DNA of 64,000 nt from Pseudidiomarina marina (GTDB lineage Bacteria; Pseudomonadota; Gammaproteobacteria; Enterobacterales; Alteromonadaceae): contig NZ_PIPZ01000002.1 of NCBI RefSeq assembly GCF_003987045.1, positions 310,001 through 374,000 on the forward strand. Direction: 5' to 3'. The notes under the pieces are model-generated. The model had not been told where the DNA came from and searched no databases. It was given only the letters and a program-made list of their open reading frames with translations. Of this stretch, positions 36,577 to 45,120 are shown in pieces (positions within the stretch are counted from its first letter, which is position 1; the number at the start of each line of letters is the position of its first letter). The position numbers were made by a program, and so were the translations under genes.

Positions 36577-37443
36577 TTAAGACATTGCCATGCGTAGTTT
36601 CTTCATGGCATTCGCTTCGAGCTGACGTACCCGCTCAGCAGAAACCTGATATTTATCAGCGAGTTCTTGTAATGTGGTTTTATTTTCTTCGTCTAACCAA
36701 CGTGCACGTACGATATCTTGGCTGCGCTCATCGAGTGTATTGATGGCTGACAACAAGCGGCGTTGCGTGTGGTTTTCCCACTGCTCATTTTCCACTTCTT
36801 CAGCTAAGTCTGAGCGTTTGTCTTCAAGATATTGTGCTGGCGAATAGGTGCTACTATCTTTTGCATCATCATCGTCCGAACTCAATTCGAATGCTTGATC
36901 ATACGCGCTCATGCGCGCTTCCATTTCCAATACTTCGTTAGTGCTGACACCTAACGTCTCGGCAACGGTATTCACTTCTTCGTTGGTAAACCACCCTAAA
37001 CGCTTCTTCATTTTACGTAAGTTGAAGAACAACTTACGTTGCGCTTTCGTGGTTGCAATTTTGACCATGCGCCAGTTTTTCAGCACATATTCATGAATTT
37101 CAGCTTTGATCCAATGTACCGCAAACGATACTAAGCGTACGCCAACCGCAGGGTCGAAACGACGTACCGCTTTCATGAGACCAATATTACCTTCTTGAAT
37201 TAGGTCGGCTTGAGGTAGACCATAGCCTGAGTAGCTGCGGGCAACATGTACGACAAAGCGCAGGTGCGACATGATCAACTGACGTGCAGCTTCTAAGTCG
37301 TCCTGTTCCTGCAAGCGTGTCGCCAGCTCGCGCTCTTCCTCTGCCGATAACATAGGAATGCGGTTCACTGTCGAAATGTACGCCTCTAAGCTGCCACTCG
37401 ACTGTGGAACAGCTAATGCCATACTAGTAATTTCAGAGCTCAT
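36577..37443 (-). CDS. rpoH: Heat-shock sigma factor RpoH (sigma-32)
   Basis: Alternative sigma factor for heat-shock genes. Region 2 is seen in [20 protein letters not shown] and [27 protein letters not shown]. The RpoH box region follows ([21 protein letters not shown]). Region 4.2 helix-turn-helix: [26 protein letters not shown]. 288 residues against 284 in E. coli. It follows ftsX with its own promoter in a 162-bp gap. The gene order ftsY-ftsE-ftsX-rpoH is the classic one. Confidence 0.98.
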   Translation of the reverse strand: MSSEITSMALAVPQSSGSLEAYISTVNRIPMLSAEEERELATRLQEQDDLEAARQLIMSHLRFVVHVARSYSGYGLPQADLIQEGNIGLMKAVRRFDPAVGVRLVSFAVHWIKAEIHEYVLKNWRMVKIATTKAQRKLFFNLRKMKKRLGWFTNEEVNTVAETLGVSTNEVLEMEARMSAYDQAFELSSDDDDAKDSSTYSPAQYLEDKRSDLAEEVENEQWENHTQRRLLSAINTLDERSQDIVRARWLDEENKTTLQELADKYQVSAERVRQLEANAMKKLRMAMS

Positions 37444-37465
37444 GCAACAACATCCTCTCTCACTG

Positions 37466-37491
37466 GTGTCTGCACAACATTATCCAGACAC
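37466..37491 (-). promoter_or_regulatory. Hairpin in the rpoH leader
   Basis: GTGTCTG and CAGACAC pair perfectly around a 12-nt loop, ending about 22 nt upstream of the rpoH ATG and just before the ribosome site GAGAGG. It does not cover the ribosome site, so an RNA-thermometer role is not shown. Confidence 0.35.
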
Positions 37492-37525
37492 TGCTCAGAC
37501 CACTTTAAGGTCTAATAGTTCCCTC

Positions 37526-37553
37526 ATTCTAGCAAAATTAACGCTGCTGACAA
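37526..37553 (-). promoter_or_regulatory. Sigma-70 promoter of rpoH
   Basis: On the minus strand TTGTCA (37553-37548), a 16-bp spacer and TAGAAT (37531-37526) match sigma-70 boxes 4 or 5 of 6 each. They sit about 80 bp before the rpoH start, in the ftsX-rpoH gap. Confidence 0.65.
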
Positions 37554-37605
37554 TGACTGCTTTGGGATGAATTTTGATCACCTATTTTACCCATATGGGG
37601 ATAGA

Positions 37606-38586
37606 TTATTGCGGTTCAATGGTACGAACGTGTTTTCTTACCGCAATATACGAACCTAATAATCCCAAGCCAATTGCCAGTAACCATAGCACCAGCATTT
37701 CGTTAAATGTAAGCCCAATTAGGGCAAACTGGCTTTCATACAATTCACTAATGTCAGCAACGGCGCCAGAAATCCATAAAATCATTACGGCCGTTGCAAG
37801 CCACGCGATCAATCCACCAACAAAACCGTACCAAACACCGGTATACAAAAATGGACGTTGGATATAACCGTCGGTTGCACCAACCAGCTTCATCACCATA
37901 ATTTCATCGCGCTTGCTATTAATATTCAGGCGAATGGTGTTACCTACAATCAGCACCACCGCAATACACAGTAACGCTGCTAGTGCTAACAAACCATCGC
38001 GCACTAAGTTCAATAAGGCCTCGAGGCGCTGCAGCCAATCTAAATCAAGTCGTACTTGCTCAACCTCACGTTCATTACGCAGTTGCTGAGCCAGTTGTTG
38101 TGCCTGAACGGTGCCGCGCTTGTTGGCGACCGGTAGCACTAACAACACATCCGGCAACGGGTTATTGGTTAACGCATCAAGCGCTTCACCGAAACCTGAG
38201 CTTTCTCGAAACTCTTGTAACGCTTCATTTTTGTCTATCCAACGAACGCTCTCAATATCGTTCGATAAGCTCAAACGCTTATGAAACGTTGACACTTCTT
38301 GTTGGCTTAAATCTTTGCGCAAAAACAACGTAATTTCCGAAGCATGTTGCCAATCAGCACCAATGGCTTCGGTATTTTTAACCACCACATAAAGCGTTGC
38401 TGGTAGCGTCAGACTCAGACCCAACACCGCCATTGTCATCAGGCTGGCCATAGGGTAACGCGCTAATTCACCTAAACTGGCCACGGCTTGCTGCAGATTG
38501 TGCACCCAAAACATGACAAAACGACGAAAGCCCGAAATATTGACTTGTTGTGCACCTTGCTGGCGAGAACGAAACAGTAAACTCAT
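37606..38586 (-). CDS. ftsX: Cell division protein FtsX
   Basis: Membrane subunit of the FtsEX complex that couples ATP hydrolysis to activation of EnvC and septal peptidoglycan splitting. It has four transmembrane helices with a periplasmic loop between the first two (about residues 70-190), and the family block NTIRLNINSKRDEIMVMKLVGATDGYIQRPFLY. 326 residues. Its start is 4 bp after the ftsE stop. Confidence 0.95.
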   Translation of the reverse strand: MSLLFRSRQQGAQQVNISGFRRFVMFWVHNLQQAVASLGELARYPMASLMTMAVLGLSLTLPATLYVVVKNTEAIGADWQHASEITLFLRKDLSQQEVSTFHKRLSLSNDIESVRWIDKNEALQEFRESSGFGEALDALTNNPLPDVLLVLPVANKRGTVQAQQLAQQLRNEREVEQVRLDLDWLQRLEALLNLVRDGLLALAALLCIAVVLIVGNTIRLNINSKRDEIMVMKLVGATDGYIQRPFLYTGVWYGFVGGLIAWLATAVMILWISGAVADISELYESQFALIGLTFNEMLVLWLLAIGLGLLGSYIAVRKHVRTIEPQ

Positions 38587-38589
38587 GGC

Positions 38590-39261
38590 TTAGCTCTCCT
38601 GCAAACCATCGTTAATCATACGGCCATCGCGCAACGTGAGTGTGCGATAACGTAAGCGAGCAATGAGTCCTAAATCGTGCGTCGCAATCAGAACCGACAC
38701 CCCAACACGGTTGAAATCCTCAAATAATCGAATGATTTCCATCGATAATTTTGGATCAAGGTTGCCTGTTGGTTCGTCTGCTAACAGCAACGGTGGTTTA
38801 TTCACAACCGCACGGGCAATACCGACACGTTGCTGCTCACCGCCCGATAACATCATCGGGTAGTGACGTACTTTATCGCCTAATCCCACCTTCTCCAGCG
38901 CTGCATGCACACGCTTGCGCGCTTCTTGCATGCTATAGCCTTCTATTAACAGTGGTAACGCAACGTTATCAAATACCGTTTTGTCCATCAGCAAGCGGTG
39001 ATCTTGAAAAATCATGCCGATGTCGCGGCGCGCATATGGAATTTGGCGCGAATGAATACGCTTGAGATCGTGTCCGTTGATCATCACACGGCCTGCTGTT
39101 GGCCGCTCCATCATACTAATGAGCTTGAGTAAGGTACTTTTACCAGCGCCAGAATGACCGGTTAGAAAAGCCATTTCGCCCGGTTCCAGGTGAAAGCTGA
39201 CATTGTTCAATGCCTGGAAGCCGCCCGGATAGGTTTTACTCACCTGCTCAAATTTGATCAT
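38590..39261 (-). CDS. ftsE: Cell division ATP-binding protein FtsE
   Basis: ABC-type ATPase partner of FtsX. Walker A is [16 protein letters not shown]. The ABC signature is [15 protein letters not shown]. Walker B is [15 protein letters not shown], followed by the switch His in LIATHD. 223 residues, full length. The start overlaps the ftsY stop (4 bp), so ftsY-ftsE-ftsX is one transcription unit. Confidence 0.97.
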   Translation of the reverse strand: MIKFEQVSKTYPGGFQALNNVSFHLEPGEMAFLTGHSGAGKSTLLKLISMMERPTAGRVMINGHDLKRIHSRQIPYARRDIGMIFQDHRLLMDKTVFDNVALPLLIEGYSMQEARKRVHAALEKVGLGDKVRHYPMMLSGGEQQRVGIARAVVNKPPLLLADEPTGNLDPKLSMEIIRLFEDFNRVGVSVLIATHDLGLIARLRYRTLTLRDGRMINDGLQES

Positions 39262-40460
39262 GATGGTTGTGTCTCTTTCAGTTCGCGTTGAAATAAGGCA
39301 TCAACAAACTCTTGCGCATCAAACGGTCGCAAATCGTCTATTCCCTCGCCCACACCAATGTAGCGAATTGGAATATTAAATTGGTCGGCAATAGCAAAAA
39401 TTACACCGCCTTTCGCCGTACCGTCCAGTTTAGTTAGTGTAATACCACTCACGCCAACTGCTTCAGTAAATAGTTTTGCTTGGCTAATCGCATTTTGCCC
39501 GGTGCCGGCATCTAATGTCAGCATCACTTCGTGCGGAGCGTATTCGTCCAGCTTACGCATCACCCGTACCACTTTCTTCAGTTCATCCATCAGATGTGCT
39601 TTATTTTGCAATCGACCAGCGGTATCCGCAATCAACACATCAACACCGCGCGCTTTAGCTGCTTCAACAGCATCATAAATTACCGATGCGCTATCAGCAC
39701 CGGTATGCTGAGCAACCACCGGAATGTCATTGCGCTGTCCCCACACTTGCAACTGCTCGACCGCCGCCGCACGGAAGGTATCCCCAGCCGCTAGCATCAC
39801 CGACTTGCCTTCGCGCTTAAATTGCTGGGCTAACTTACCGATGGTTGTGGTTTTACCGACGCCGTTAACACCCACCATGAGAATCACAAACGGGCCTTCA
39901 TGGTCGTTTGGAATGGTTAATGGTTGCGCCACCGGTGACAAAATTTCAGTCATATCTTGCTGTAAAAGTTTAAACAGCTCGGCCGAATCTTGTAATTGTT
40001 TACGATTCGCTTGCTCGGTCAAACGCTCGACAATTTTGAGCGTTGTCGGTACACCAATGTCGGCTGTTAACAATTGAGTTTCGAGCTCCTCAAACAGCTC
40101 ATCATCAATTTTCTTATCTTTAAAAATACCCCACAAACCGTCGCCAATCGCGGATGACGTTTTCCGTAGTCCTGCGGTTAAACGCTTCCACAAGCTCGGC
40201 TTTGACTGTGTTTCTGGTTGCTTCGCAACTTCAGCAGCTTTCGATTCAGCGGTGACTTGCGCACAAATTTCAGCGGCATCAGGCGCAGCCACCTCGGCTA
40301 CTGACGGCTCTTTTGGAAGTGCCTCTGATGCTATCGGATCGGCCTCTTGCGACTGTTGCTCTTGCTGTTCTTGCTGCTCTTGCTCTTTCTCTACCGACGC
40401 TGATTCGGCTTCGTTCGGTTTATTTTTGCGAAATAACGAGAAAAAAGATCCTTTGGCCAT
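39258..40460 (-). CDS. ftsY: Signal recognition particle receptor FtsY
   Basis: GTPase that docks ribosome-SRP complexes at the membrane. The acidic N-terminal A domain (about residues 1-95) is unusually Gln/Glu-rich (EKEQEQQEQQEQQSQ) and comes from near-repeated codons. The NG domain begins about residue 100. G1 is MVGVNGVGKTTTIGKLA, G3 is DTAGRLQNKAHLMDEL and G4 is TKLDGTAKGG. 400 residues. It heads the ftsY-ftsE-ftsX operon and is divergent from rsmD with an 87-bp gap. Confidence 0.97.
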   Translation of the reverse strand: MAKGSFFSLFRKNKPNEAESASVEKEQEQQEQQEQQSQEADPIASEALPKEPSVAEVAAPDAAEICAQVTAESKAAEVAKQPETQSKPSLWKRLTAGLRKTSSAIGDGLWGIFKDKKIDDELFEELETQLLTADIGVPTTLKIVERLTEQANRKQLQDSAELFKLLQQDMTEILSPVAQPLTIPNDHEGPFVILMVGVNGVGKTTTIGKLAQQFKREGKSVMLAAGDTFRAAAVEQLQVWGQRNDIPVVAQHTGADSASVIYDAVEAAKARGVDVLIADTAGRLQNKAHLMDELKKVVRVMRKLDEYAPHEVMLTLDAGTGQNAISQAKLFTEAVGVSGITLTKLDGTAKGGVIFAIADQFNIPIRYIGVGEGIDDLRPFDAQEFVDALFQRELKETQPS

Positions 40461-40547
40461 GCCTGCTTTACCTTTGGAAGTTCACTGCTGCTCGGTTTAC
40501 AATGGCACACAGTTTAACACGTCAAATAAAAGAAGGCTTACTTTAGC

Positions 40548-41174
40548 ATGCCGCGAAGCTCGTACAAGCAGAAAAGCGCTCCCCATCATGACGCCAAGCA
40601 ACGTTCGCACAAAGGTGCAGGCGAACTGCGTATTATTGGTGGGTTATTGCGCGGCCGAAAGCTCGCTATCGCGGATGTACCGGGCTTACGACCAACCACC
40701 GACAGAGTTCGCGAGACGCTATTTAATTGGTTGCAGTTTGAGTTAACCGATAGCCGTTGCATTGATTTATTTGCCGGTAGCGGCGCACTGGCTTTTGAAG
40801 CCTTATCGCGCGGTGCCAAACAAGTTATTTTAGTTGAGAAAGACGCGCAAGCGGCTAATTTATTAGCCCAACATGCGGCGAAGTTATCTGCTGCGGTTAC
40901 CGGACAAGCACTTGTGCAACGTGGCGACGCCCTGCATTTTTTACAACAACAACCCGACGCAAGCTTTGATGTGATTTTTGTCGACCCACCTTTTGGCATG
41001 GGGCTGGCTGACGATTGTCTGTCGCTTATTGCGCAGAACAATTGGGTGAGTCGTGGCAGCTGGGTGTATGTAGAAACTGAGCGCGCGATTCATCCGCAAG
41101 TACCGGCAACGTGGCAATTACACCGTGAAAAGTTTGCGGGACAAGTAGCGTTTCGCTTATATCAGGTGAATTAA
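40548..41174 (+). CDS. rsmD: 16S rRNA (guanine966-N2)-methyltransferase RsmD
   Basis: SAM-dependent methyltransferase acting on G966 of 16S rRNA. The start of the fold is GELRIIGGLLRGRKLAI. The SAM site is IDLFAGSGALAFEALSRGA. The catalytic motif is IFVDPPFGMGL. 208 residues. Divergent from ftsY as in E. coli, with yhhL following after 30 bp. Confidence 0.96.
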   Translation: MPRSSYKQKSAPHHDAKQRSHKGAGELRIIGGLLRGRKLAIADVPGLRPTTDRVRETLFNWLQFELTDSRCIDLFAGSGALAFEALSRGAKQVILVEKDAQAANLLAQHAAKLSAAVTGQALVQRGDALHFLQQQPDASFDVIFVDPPFGMGLADDCLSLIAQNNWVSRGSWVYVETERAIHPQVPATWQLHREKFAGQVAFRLYQVN

Positions 41175-41204
41175 TTTACTTTTATTAACAAGGGTATTTC
41201 ATAC

Positions 41205-41510
41205 ATGGGTATTGCAGTTTGGCTTGGGCGACTTATTTTCGCTGTAATTTGGGGCGTGATGCTGGCAAATATTGTGGCGCCATTCGAAGGCAAAGGCTTC
41301 GCATTCTTTCTATTCTTAATGGTATTGCTGATTGCCCTACACTTACTGCAGCTGCTGATGTTCGCAACGGTTTACAAAGAACACATTCAATGGCGACGCG
41401 GCGATTATTGGCAAATCATATTTTTTGGCGTGATTGGCTGGTTAGCCATTGTGCGTGCACAACCGACACGCACCCAAGCTCAGCCAGAGCAAACGAACGG
41501 CAAACCGTAG
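41205..41510 (+). CDS. yhhL: DUF1145 family membrane protein YhhL
   Basis: Membrane protein of 101 residues with three hydrophobic helices (about 5-25, 28-50 and 68-85). ANIVAPFEGKGFAFF and HIQWRRGDYWQI are typical of DUF1145. The position just after rsmD matches E. coli yhhL. Function unknown. It ends directly against yjaG on the other strand with no gap. Confidence 0.85.
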   Translation: MGIAVWLGRLIFAVIWGVMLANIVAPFEGKGFAFFLFLMVLLIALHLLQLLMFATVYKEHIQWRRGDYWQIIFFGVIGWLAIVRAQPTRTQAQPEQTNGKP

Positions 41511-42125
41511 TTATTCGTCAGCCATACTCACACCAATATTTGAAACGCCTTCGTCAGCGACCATGTCGCGAACCTGGCGCACCAACTCTTGGCTTGGTTG
41601 CGCTTGCGTTGCAGCCAAGGTTTCTAGGTAATTGAGAATGGCTTGCTGCACTTCAATTTCATATTGAACCAGCTCATGTTCGCGTAGGAGCTTTCGTCGC
41701 TCTTGCGCATCCATGTCAGCACCTTCGGTCAGCTCCAAGAATTTCGCAACACTGGCCTGCGAAACCTTTGCCACACTCACCAAATCAGCGCTATTCTGAT
41801 CCATTAGCCCTTGTAATAAGGTGCTAATGGCCGTGCACGCATCCATGGCTGGGTACACGCCGAGCATATCGTGACCATGCTCGCTTGGCGTCACCTCGTC
41901 CACTTTTTCTTGCCAGCGTGAAAAGTTGACTTTCACTGCTTTCCCTTGCCACGCCCAATCCCAACATGCATTGAGTGCGCCTTGCAGTGGTTTTGGATCA
42001 CCAAAGCCAGTAACATGGTGGAATAGTTCGTAATTTGGCACCATGCGTTGGCATAAGTATAAGGCCATGACGGTTTGGTATGCTAAGGGTAAGGCGCGGA
42101 TGCGCTCAAACGTGTTTAAAACCAT
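41511..42125 (-). CDS. yjaG: DUF416 family protein YjaG
   Basis: Cytoplasmic, mostly helical protein of 204 residues. The start FERIRALPLAYQTVMALYLCQRMVPNY and ACTAISTLLQGL match the DUF416/YjaG pattern. Function unknown. The upstream 113 bp to the divergent dehydratase gene are filled by heptamer repeats. Confidence 0.85.
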   Translation of the reverse strand: MVLNTFERIRALPLAYQTVMALYLCQRMVPNYELFHHVTGFGDPKPLQGALNACWDWAWQGKAVKVNFSRWQEKVDEVTPSEHGHDMLGVYPAMDACTAISTLLQGLMDQNSADLVSVAKVSQASVAKFLELTEGADMDAQERRKLLREHELVQYEIEVQQAILNYLETLAATQAQPSQELVRQVRDMVADEGVSNIGVSMADE

Positions 42126-42140
42126 AAAAACCCCAAAGAC

Positions 42141-42211
42141 GTTAATCGTTAATCGTTATTGGTTATTCGAGACGCTTTTTTCTAATAACGACGAACGAAT
42201 AACGAATAACG
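42141..42211. repeat. Inverted AATAACG heptamer array between yjaG and the dehydratase gene
   Basis: The right arm reads AATAACG-ACGAACG-AATAACG-AATAACG (42184-42211). The left arm is the reverse complement type, four units of CGTTAAT/CGTTATT form (42140-42169). CGTTATTGGTTATTCG (42154-42169) and CGAATAACGAATAACG (42196-42211) can pair at 15 of 16 positions, and a T5 run follows on +. It could act as a weak terminator-like or attenuator structure, or be a relic of slippage. Confidence 0.7.
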
Positions 42212-42238
42212 TTTTTCTGTTGAGGTAGTATACGCTTT

Positions 42239-43180
42239 ATGACTTTGCAACTCGACTCTTCTTCCATTCAAGCGGCAGCAAAATTAATTGCGCCCATGGT
42301 TCGACGCACCACCGTGCTGGTTAGCCTGAAACTCAATGACGCGTTAGGCGCGCAAGTGTGGCTGAAATGCGAGCACTTGCAGCATACCGGCGCATTTAAA
42401 TATCGTGGTGCCTGCCATGCGCTGTTGAAACTGACGGAAGCTGAACGTGCGCAAGGCGTCTATACGGTGTCATCGGGGAACCACGGTGCGGCTTTGGCAG
42501 CGGCTGGGCAACAACTTGGCATCAAGGTGCGGGTTGGTGTTGCGGCGAACGCATCTGCGGTGAAACGTGCCAACATGGCGAAGTATGGTGCTGAGTTAGT
42601 GACTATAGAGCCGGGAATGGCAGCTCGCGAAGCCTTTGTCGCTGCGCAGCGCCCAACCGGACGGATATTTATTCCACCTTATAATCATGCCCATATTTGG
42701 CAGGGACAAGGCACCGCAGCCTATGAATTACTGCAAGAGCAACCAGAGCTTGATTGTGTGATTGCGCCGCTTGGTGGTGGTGGTTTGTTAAGCGGCACTT
42801 CGGTCGCAGCCAAAGCGCATGGTGTGCCGCAGGTATTTGGTGTGGAACCTGAGCTTGCTGCTGATGGTGAAGCGTCGTTTCGAACAGGTGTGCTGCAGCC
42901 TGCCATGCCACCACTGAGTGTTTGTGATGGTCTGCTAACGAGTGTCGGCGATCAAACCTTTCCGATCATTCGCCAGAATGTGGATGATATTTTGTTGGTT
43001 TCGGACAGCGAGGCGCTGGCTGCACAAAAGCTGGTGTTTGAATTAACCGATCAGTGGATAGAGCCTTCATCGGCAACGGTAATTGCCGCTATTCAACGTT
43101 ATTCGAAGTTATTCAAAGGGAAGCGTATTGGGGTGATTATTAGCGGCGGCAATATTGCACCGCCGGCAATCATTTCATAG
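42239..43180 (+). CDS. PLP-dependent threonine/serine dehydratase-like enzyme
   Basis: Fold-type II PLP enzyme of 313 residues in the threonine dehydratase / serine racemase family. PLP lysine is Lys54 in HTGAFKYRGACHALLKL. The cofactor loop VYTVSSGNHGAALAAAG and the phosphate-binding GGGGLLSG are intact. There is no C-terminal ACT-type regulatory domain, so it resembles catabolic rather than biosynthetic (IlvA) enzymes. Substrate cannot be fixed from sequence; threonine, serine or hydroxy-amino acids are all possible. Confidence 0.82.
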   Translation: MTLQLDSSSIQAAAKLIAPMVRRTTVLVSLKLNDALGAQVWLKCEHLQHTGAFKYRGACHALLKLTEAERAQGVYTVSSGNHGAALAAAGQQLGIKVRVGVAANASAVKRANMAKYGAELVTIEPGMAAREAFVAAQRPTGRIFIPPYNHAHIWQGQGTAAYELLQEQPELDCVIAPLGGGGLLSGTSVAAKAHGVPQVFGVEPELAADGEASFRTGVLQPAMPPLSVCDGLLTSVGDQTFPIIRQNVDDILLVSDSEALAAQKLVFELTDQWIEPSSATVIAAIQRYSKLFKGKRIGVIISGGNIAPPAIIS

Positions 43181-43192
43181 TGAACTGATTAA

Positions 43193-43621
43193 TTATTTCG
43201 CGAACAGCTGACCGAGGTCGTTAAACGCCTTAAATTCCAGTGCATTACCGCTGAAATCATAAAAAAACATGGTCGCTTGCTCACCAGGCTGACCCTGAAA
43301 GCGTATGTGCGGTTCGATCACGAACGCAATGCCGGCCGCTTTTACTTTTTCAGCCAGAGCATGCCAATCGGCCATCGTTAATACCACACCAAAATGCGGA
43401 ACCGGCACATCGTGCCCGTCCACTGGGTTGCGATGTGCAACACCTGCGCGATCTGGCGCGAGGTGCGTGACGAATTGGTGACCAAAGAAGTTCCAATCAA
43501 CCCAGTGTTCGCTGCTACGGCCTTCACTTAGCCCTAAAATTTCGCCATAAAACTCACGTGCTTTTGCGATATCGTGTACTGGCACGGCTAAATGAAACGG
43601 GCGTAAAGACGACGAAGACAT
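43193..43621 (-). CDS. VOC superfamily (glyoxalase/bleomycin resistance-like) protein
   Basis: Single vicinal-oxygen-chelate protein of 142 residues from the ATG at 43621; a TTG six codons upstream is less likely. The first metal-ligand block is [39 protein letters not shown] ends the second beta-alpha-beta-beta-beta unit with the usual Glu. [18 protein letters not shown] suggests a lactoylglutathione lyase-like or dioxygenase-like member. Reaction unknown. Confidence 0.82.
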   Translation of the reverse strand: MSSSSLRPFHLAVPVHDIAKAREFYGEILGLSEGRSSEHWVDWNFFGHQFVTHLAPDRAGVAHRNPVDGHDVPVPHFGVVLTMADWHALAEKVKAAGIAFVIEPHIRFQGQPGEQATMFFYDFSGNALEFKAFNDLGQLFAK

Positions 43622-43639
43622 AGAGACAGCAAACTCCAA

Positions 43640-43665
43640 TGTAGTTATTTAATGCAGTTATTTAA
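43640..43665. repeat. 13-bp tandem direct repeat
   Basis: TGTAGTTATTTAA (43640-43652) is followed at once by TGCAGTTATTTAA (43653-43665), differing at one base. It covers the stop codon of the small membrane ORF and lies upstream of the VOC gene. Probably a recent slippage product. Confidence 0.6.
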
Positions 43666-43864
43666 TTGGCACCATCGGGGTTGATTTGCGCCACATACGC
43701 ACACCAACAGCAACCATTAATACCATCCAGTTGACCGGCGGTACGAGTCCACAAAGTAATACGGCGAGCATATTCCACAACGGTTGGCGCTGATACTGTC
43801 CCACCAACACATAAAACAACAATGCCGCCACTAACCCTTGTAAAAGAAACAGGCTAATAGGCAT
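43658..43864 (-). CDS. Small two-helix membrane protein, unknown
   Basis: ORF of 68 residues starting MPISLFLLQGLVAALLFYVL. It has two hydrophobic helices (about 4-20 and 30-55) and a basic C-terminus (RMWRKSTPMVPIK). AAGGAACAAAAT just upstream of the ATG is a usable ribosome site. I do not recognise the family. It lies 18-36 bp upstream of the VOC gene in the same orientation. It looks coding because of the membrane pattern, but it is short. Confidence 0.55.
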   Translation of the reverse strand: MPISLFLLQGLVAALLFYVLVGQYQRQPLWNMLAVLLCGLVPPVNWMVLMVAVGVRMWRKSTPMVPIK

Positions 43865-43955
43865 ATTTTGTTCCTTGTTTATTCTGTTTTTATTGTGGGA
43901 ATTAGCCTACCGTATCTTCATGAAATTGTAAAAGAGTGTTAATGCGCCTGAAATA

Positions 43956-45119
43956 TCAGGCGCTTAGAGCACGATCTAAATCCGCAATCAGGTCATCAAG
44001 ATCTTCGATACCCACCGAAATTCGAACAAAGTTGTCCAAAATGCCGAGTTTTTCGCGATTTTCTTTCGGAATCGACGCATGCGTCATAATCGCTGGGTGC
44101 TCGATTAAGCTCTCAACACCGCCAAGGCTTTCCGCCAACGCGAAAATTTCGACGGCTTCTAAGAAGCGACGCGCCTTGTCTAAATCACCTTTCAGCAAAA
44201 TAGAAATCATGCCGCCAAAACCGCTCATTTGCTTTTTCGCCAATTCATGTTGCGGGTGACTTGGCAAGCCTGGGTAAATGACTTTCTCAACTTGCGGATG
44301 CGCTTCAAGCCATTGCGCCAGTTTCAATGCCGCCTCGTTATGATGCTTCATGCGTAGCGCCAAGGTTTTCACGCCGCGCAATGCCAAATAGCTATCAAAT
44401 GGTCCAGCAACCGCACCAACGGAATTTTGCAAAAACAGCATTTTTTCCACGAGCTCGTCGTTGTCACCGACTACCGCGATACCGCCAACCATATCGGAAT
44501 GCCCGTTCAGGTATTTGGTAGCCGAATGCATCACAATATCGGCGCCTAGTTCAAGCGGACGCTGGTTGTAAGGTGTCGCAAAAGTATTATCTACCACCAC
44601 AATCATGTTGTGTTGTTTTGCGATAGCCGCCACAGTAGCAATATCGACCAACTTCAACATGGGGTTGCTTGGCGTTTCAATCCAAATCATGCGTGTTTTT
44701 GGCGTAATCGCCGCTTCAACCGCACTCAAATCCGCTAAATCGACATAAGAAAACTCGAGGCCCGCCGAGCGACCGCGTACTTTATCAAATAAGCGGAAGG
44801 TACCGCCGTACAGATCATCCATGGCAATAACGTGATCACCACTATCAAGCAATTCCATAATTGTTGACGTCGCCGCCATACCAGAAGCGAAAGCTAAGCC
44901 TTGCTTCCCGCCTTCTAGGCTCGCCACTGCGCGTTCCCAAGCAAATCGTGTTGGGTTGTGTGAACGCGAGTATTCAAAGCCTTTGTGCACGCCTGGGCTT
45001 TCTTGAATATAGGTTGAGCTGGTAAAAATAGGTGGCATGACAGCGCCGGTTGCCGGCTCAGGTGATTGTCCGCCATGAATGGCGCGCGTTGCGAATTTCA
45101 TGTTCTTTGCATCAGCCAT
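43956..45119 (-). CDS. PLP-dependent transsulfuration enzyme (cystathionine gamma-lyase/synthase type)
   Basis: Cys/Met-metabolism PLP enzyme of 387 residues. The ATG at 45119 (MADAKNMKFATRAIHGGQSP) is chosen over an open frame that runs 47 codons back into the neighbouring gene. The PLP lysine is in HSATKYLNGHSDMVGG. The N-terminal FEYSRSHNPTRFAWERAVASLEGG block contacts PLP of the partner subunit. With a CBS-like gene directly upstream (1-bp gap), cystathionine gamma-lyase (homocysteine-to-cysteine route) is most likely. Cystathionine gamma-synthase cannot be excluded by sequence alone. Confidence 0.88.
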   Translation of the reverse strand: MADAKNMKFATRAIHGGQSPEPATGAVMPPIFTSSTYIQESPGVHKGFEYSRSHNPTRFAWERAVASLEGGKQGLAFASGMAATSTIMELLDSGDHVIAMDDLYGGTFRLFDKVRGRSAGLEFSYVDLADLSAVEAAITPKTRMIWIETPSNPMLKLVDIATVAAIAKQHNMIVVVDNTFATPYNQRPLELGADIVMHSATKYLNGHSDMVGGIAVVGDNDELVEKMLFLQNSVGAVAGPFDSYLALRGVKTLALRMKHHNEAALKLAQWLEAHPQVEKVIYPGLPSHPQHELAKKQMSGFGGMISILLKGDLDKARRFLEAVEIFALAESLGGVESLIEHPAIMTHASIPKENREKLGILDNFVRISVGIEDLDDLIADLDRALSA

Positions 45120-45120
45120 A

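Noticed and set aside
37466-37491. RNA thermometer of rpoH
   Set aside because: The visible stem does not cover the ribosome site or start codon, so it is kept only as a leader hairpin.
42141-42211. CRISPR array
   Set aside because: The unit is 7 bp with no spacers and no cas genes nearby.
43658-43864. Small membrane ORF as toxin of a toxin-antitoxin pair
   Set aside because: No antitoxin RNA or partner gene is visible, and the neighbours are ordinary metabolic genes.
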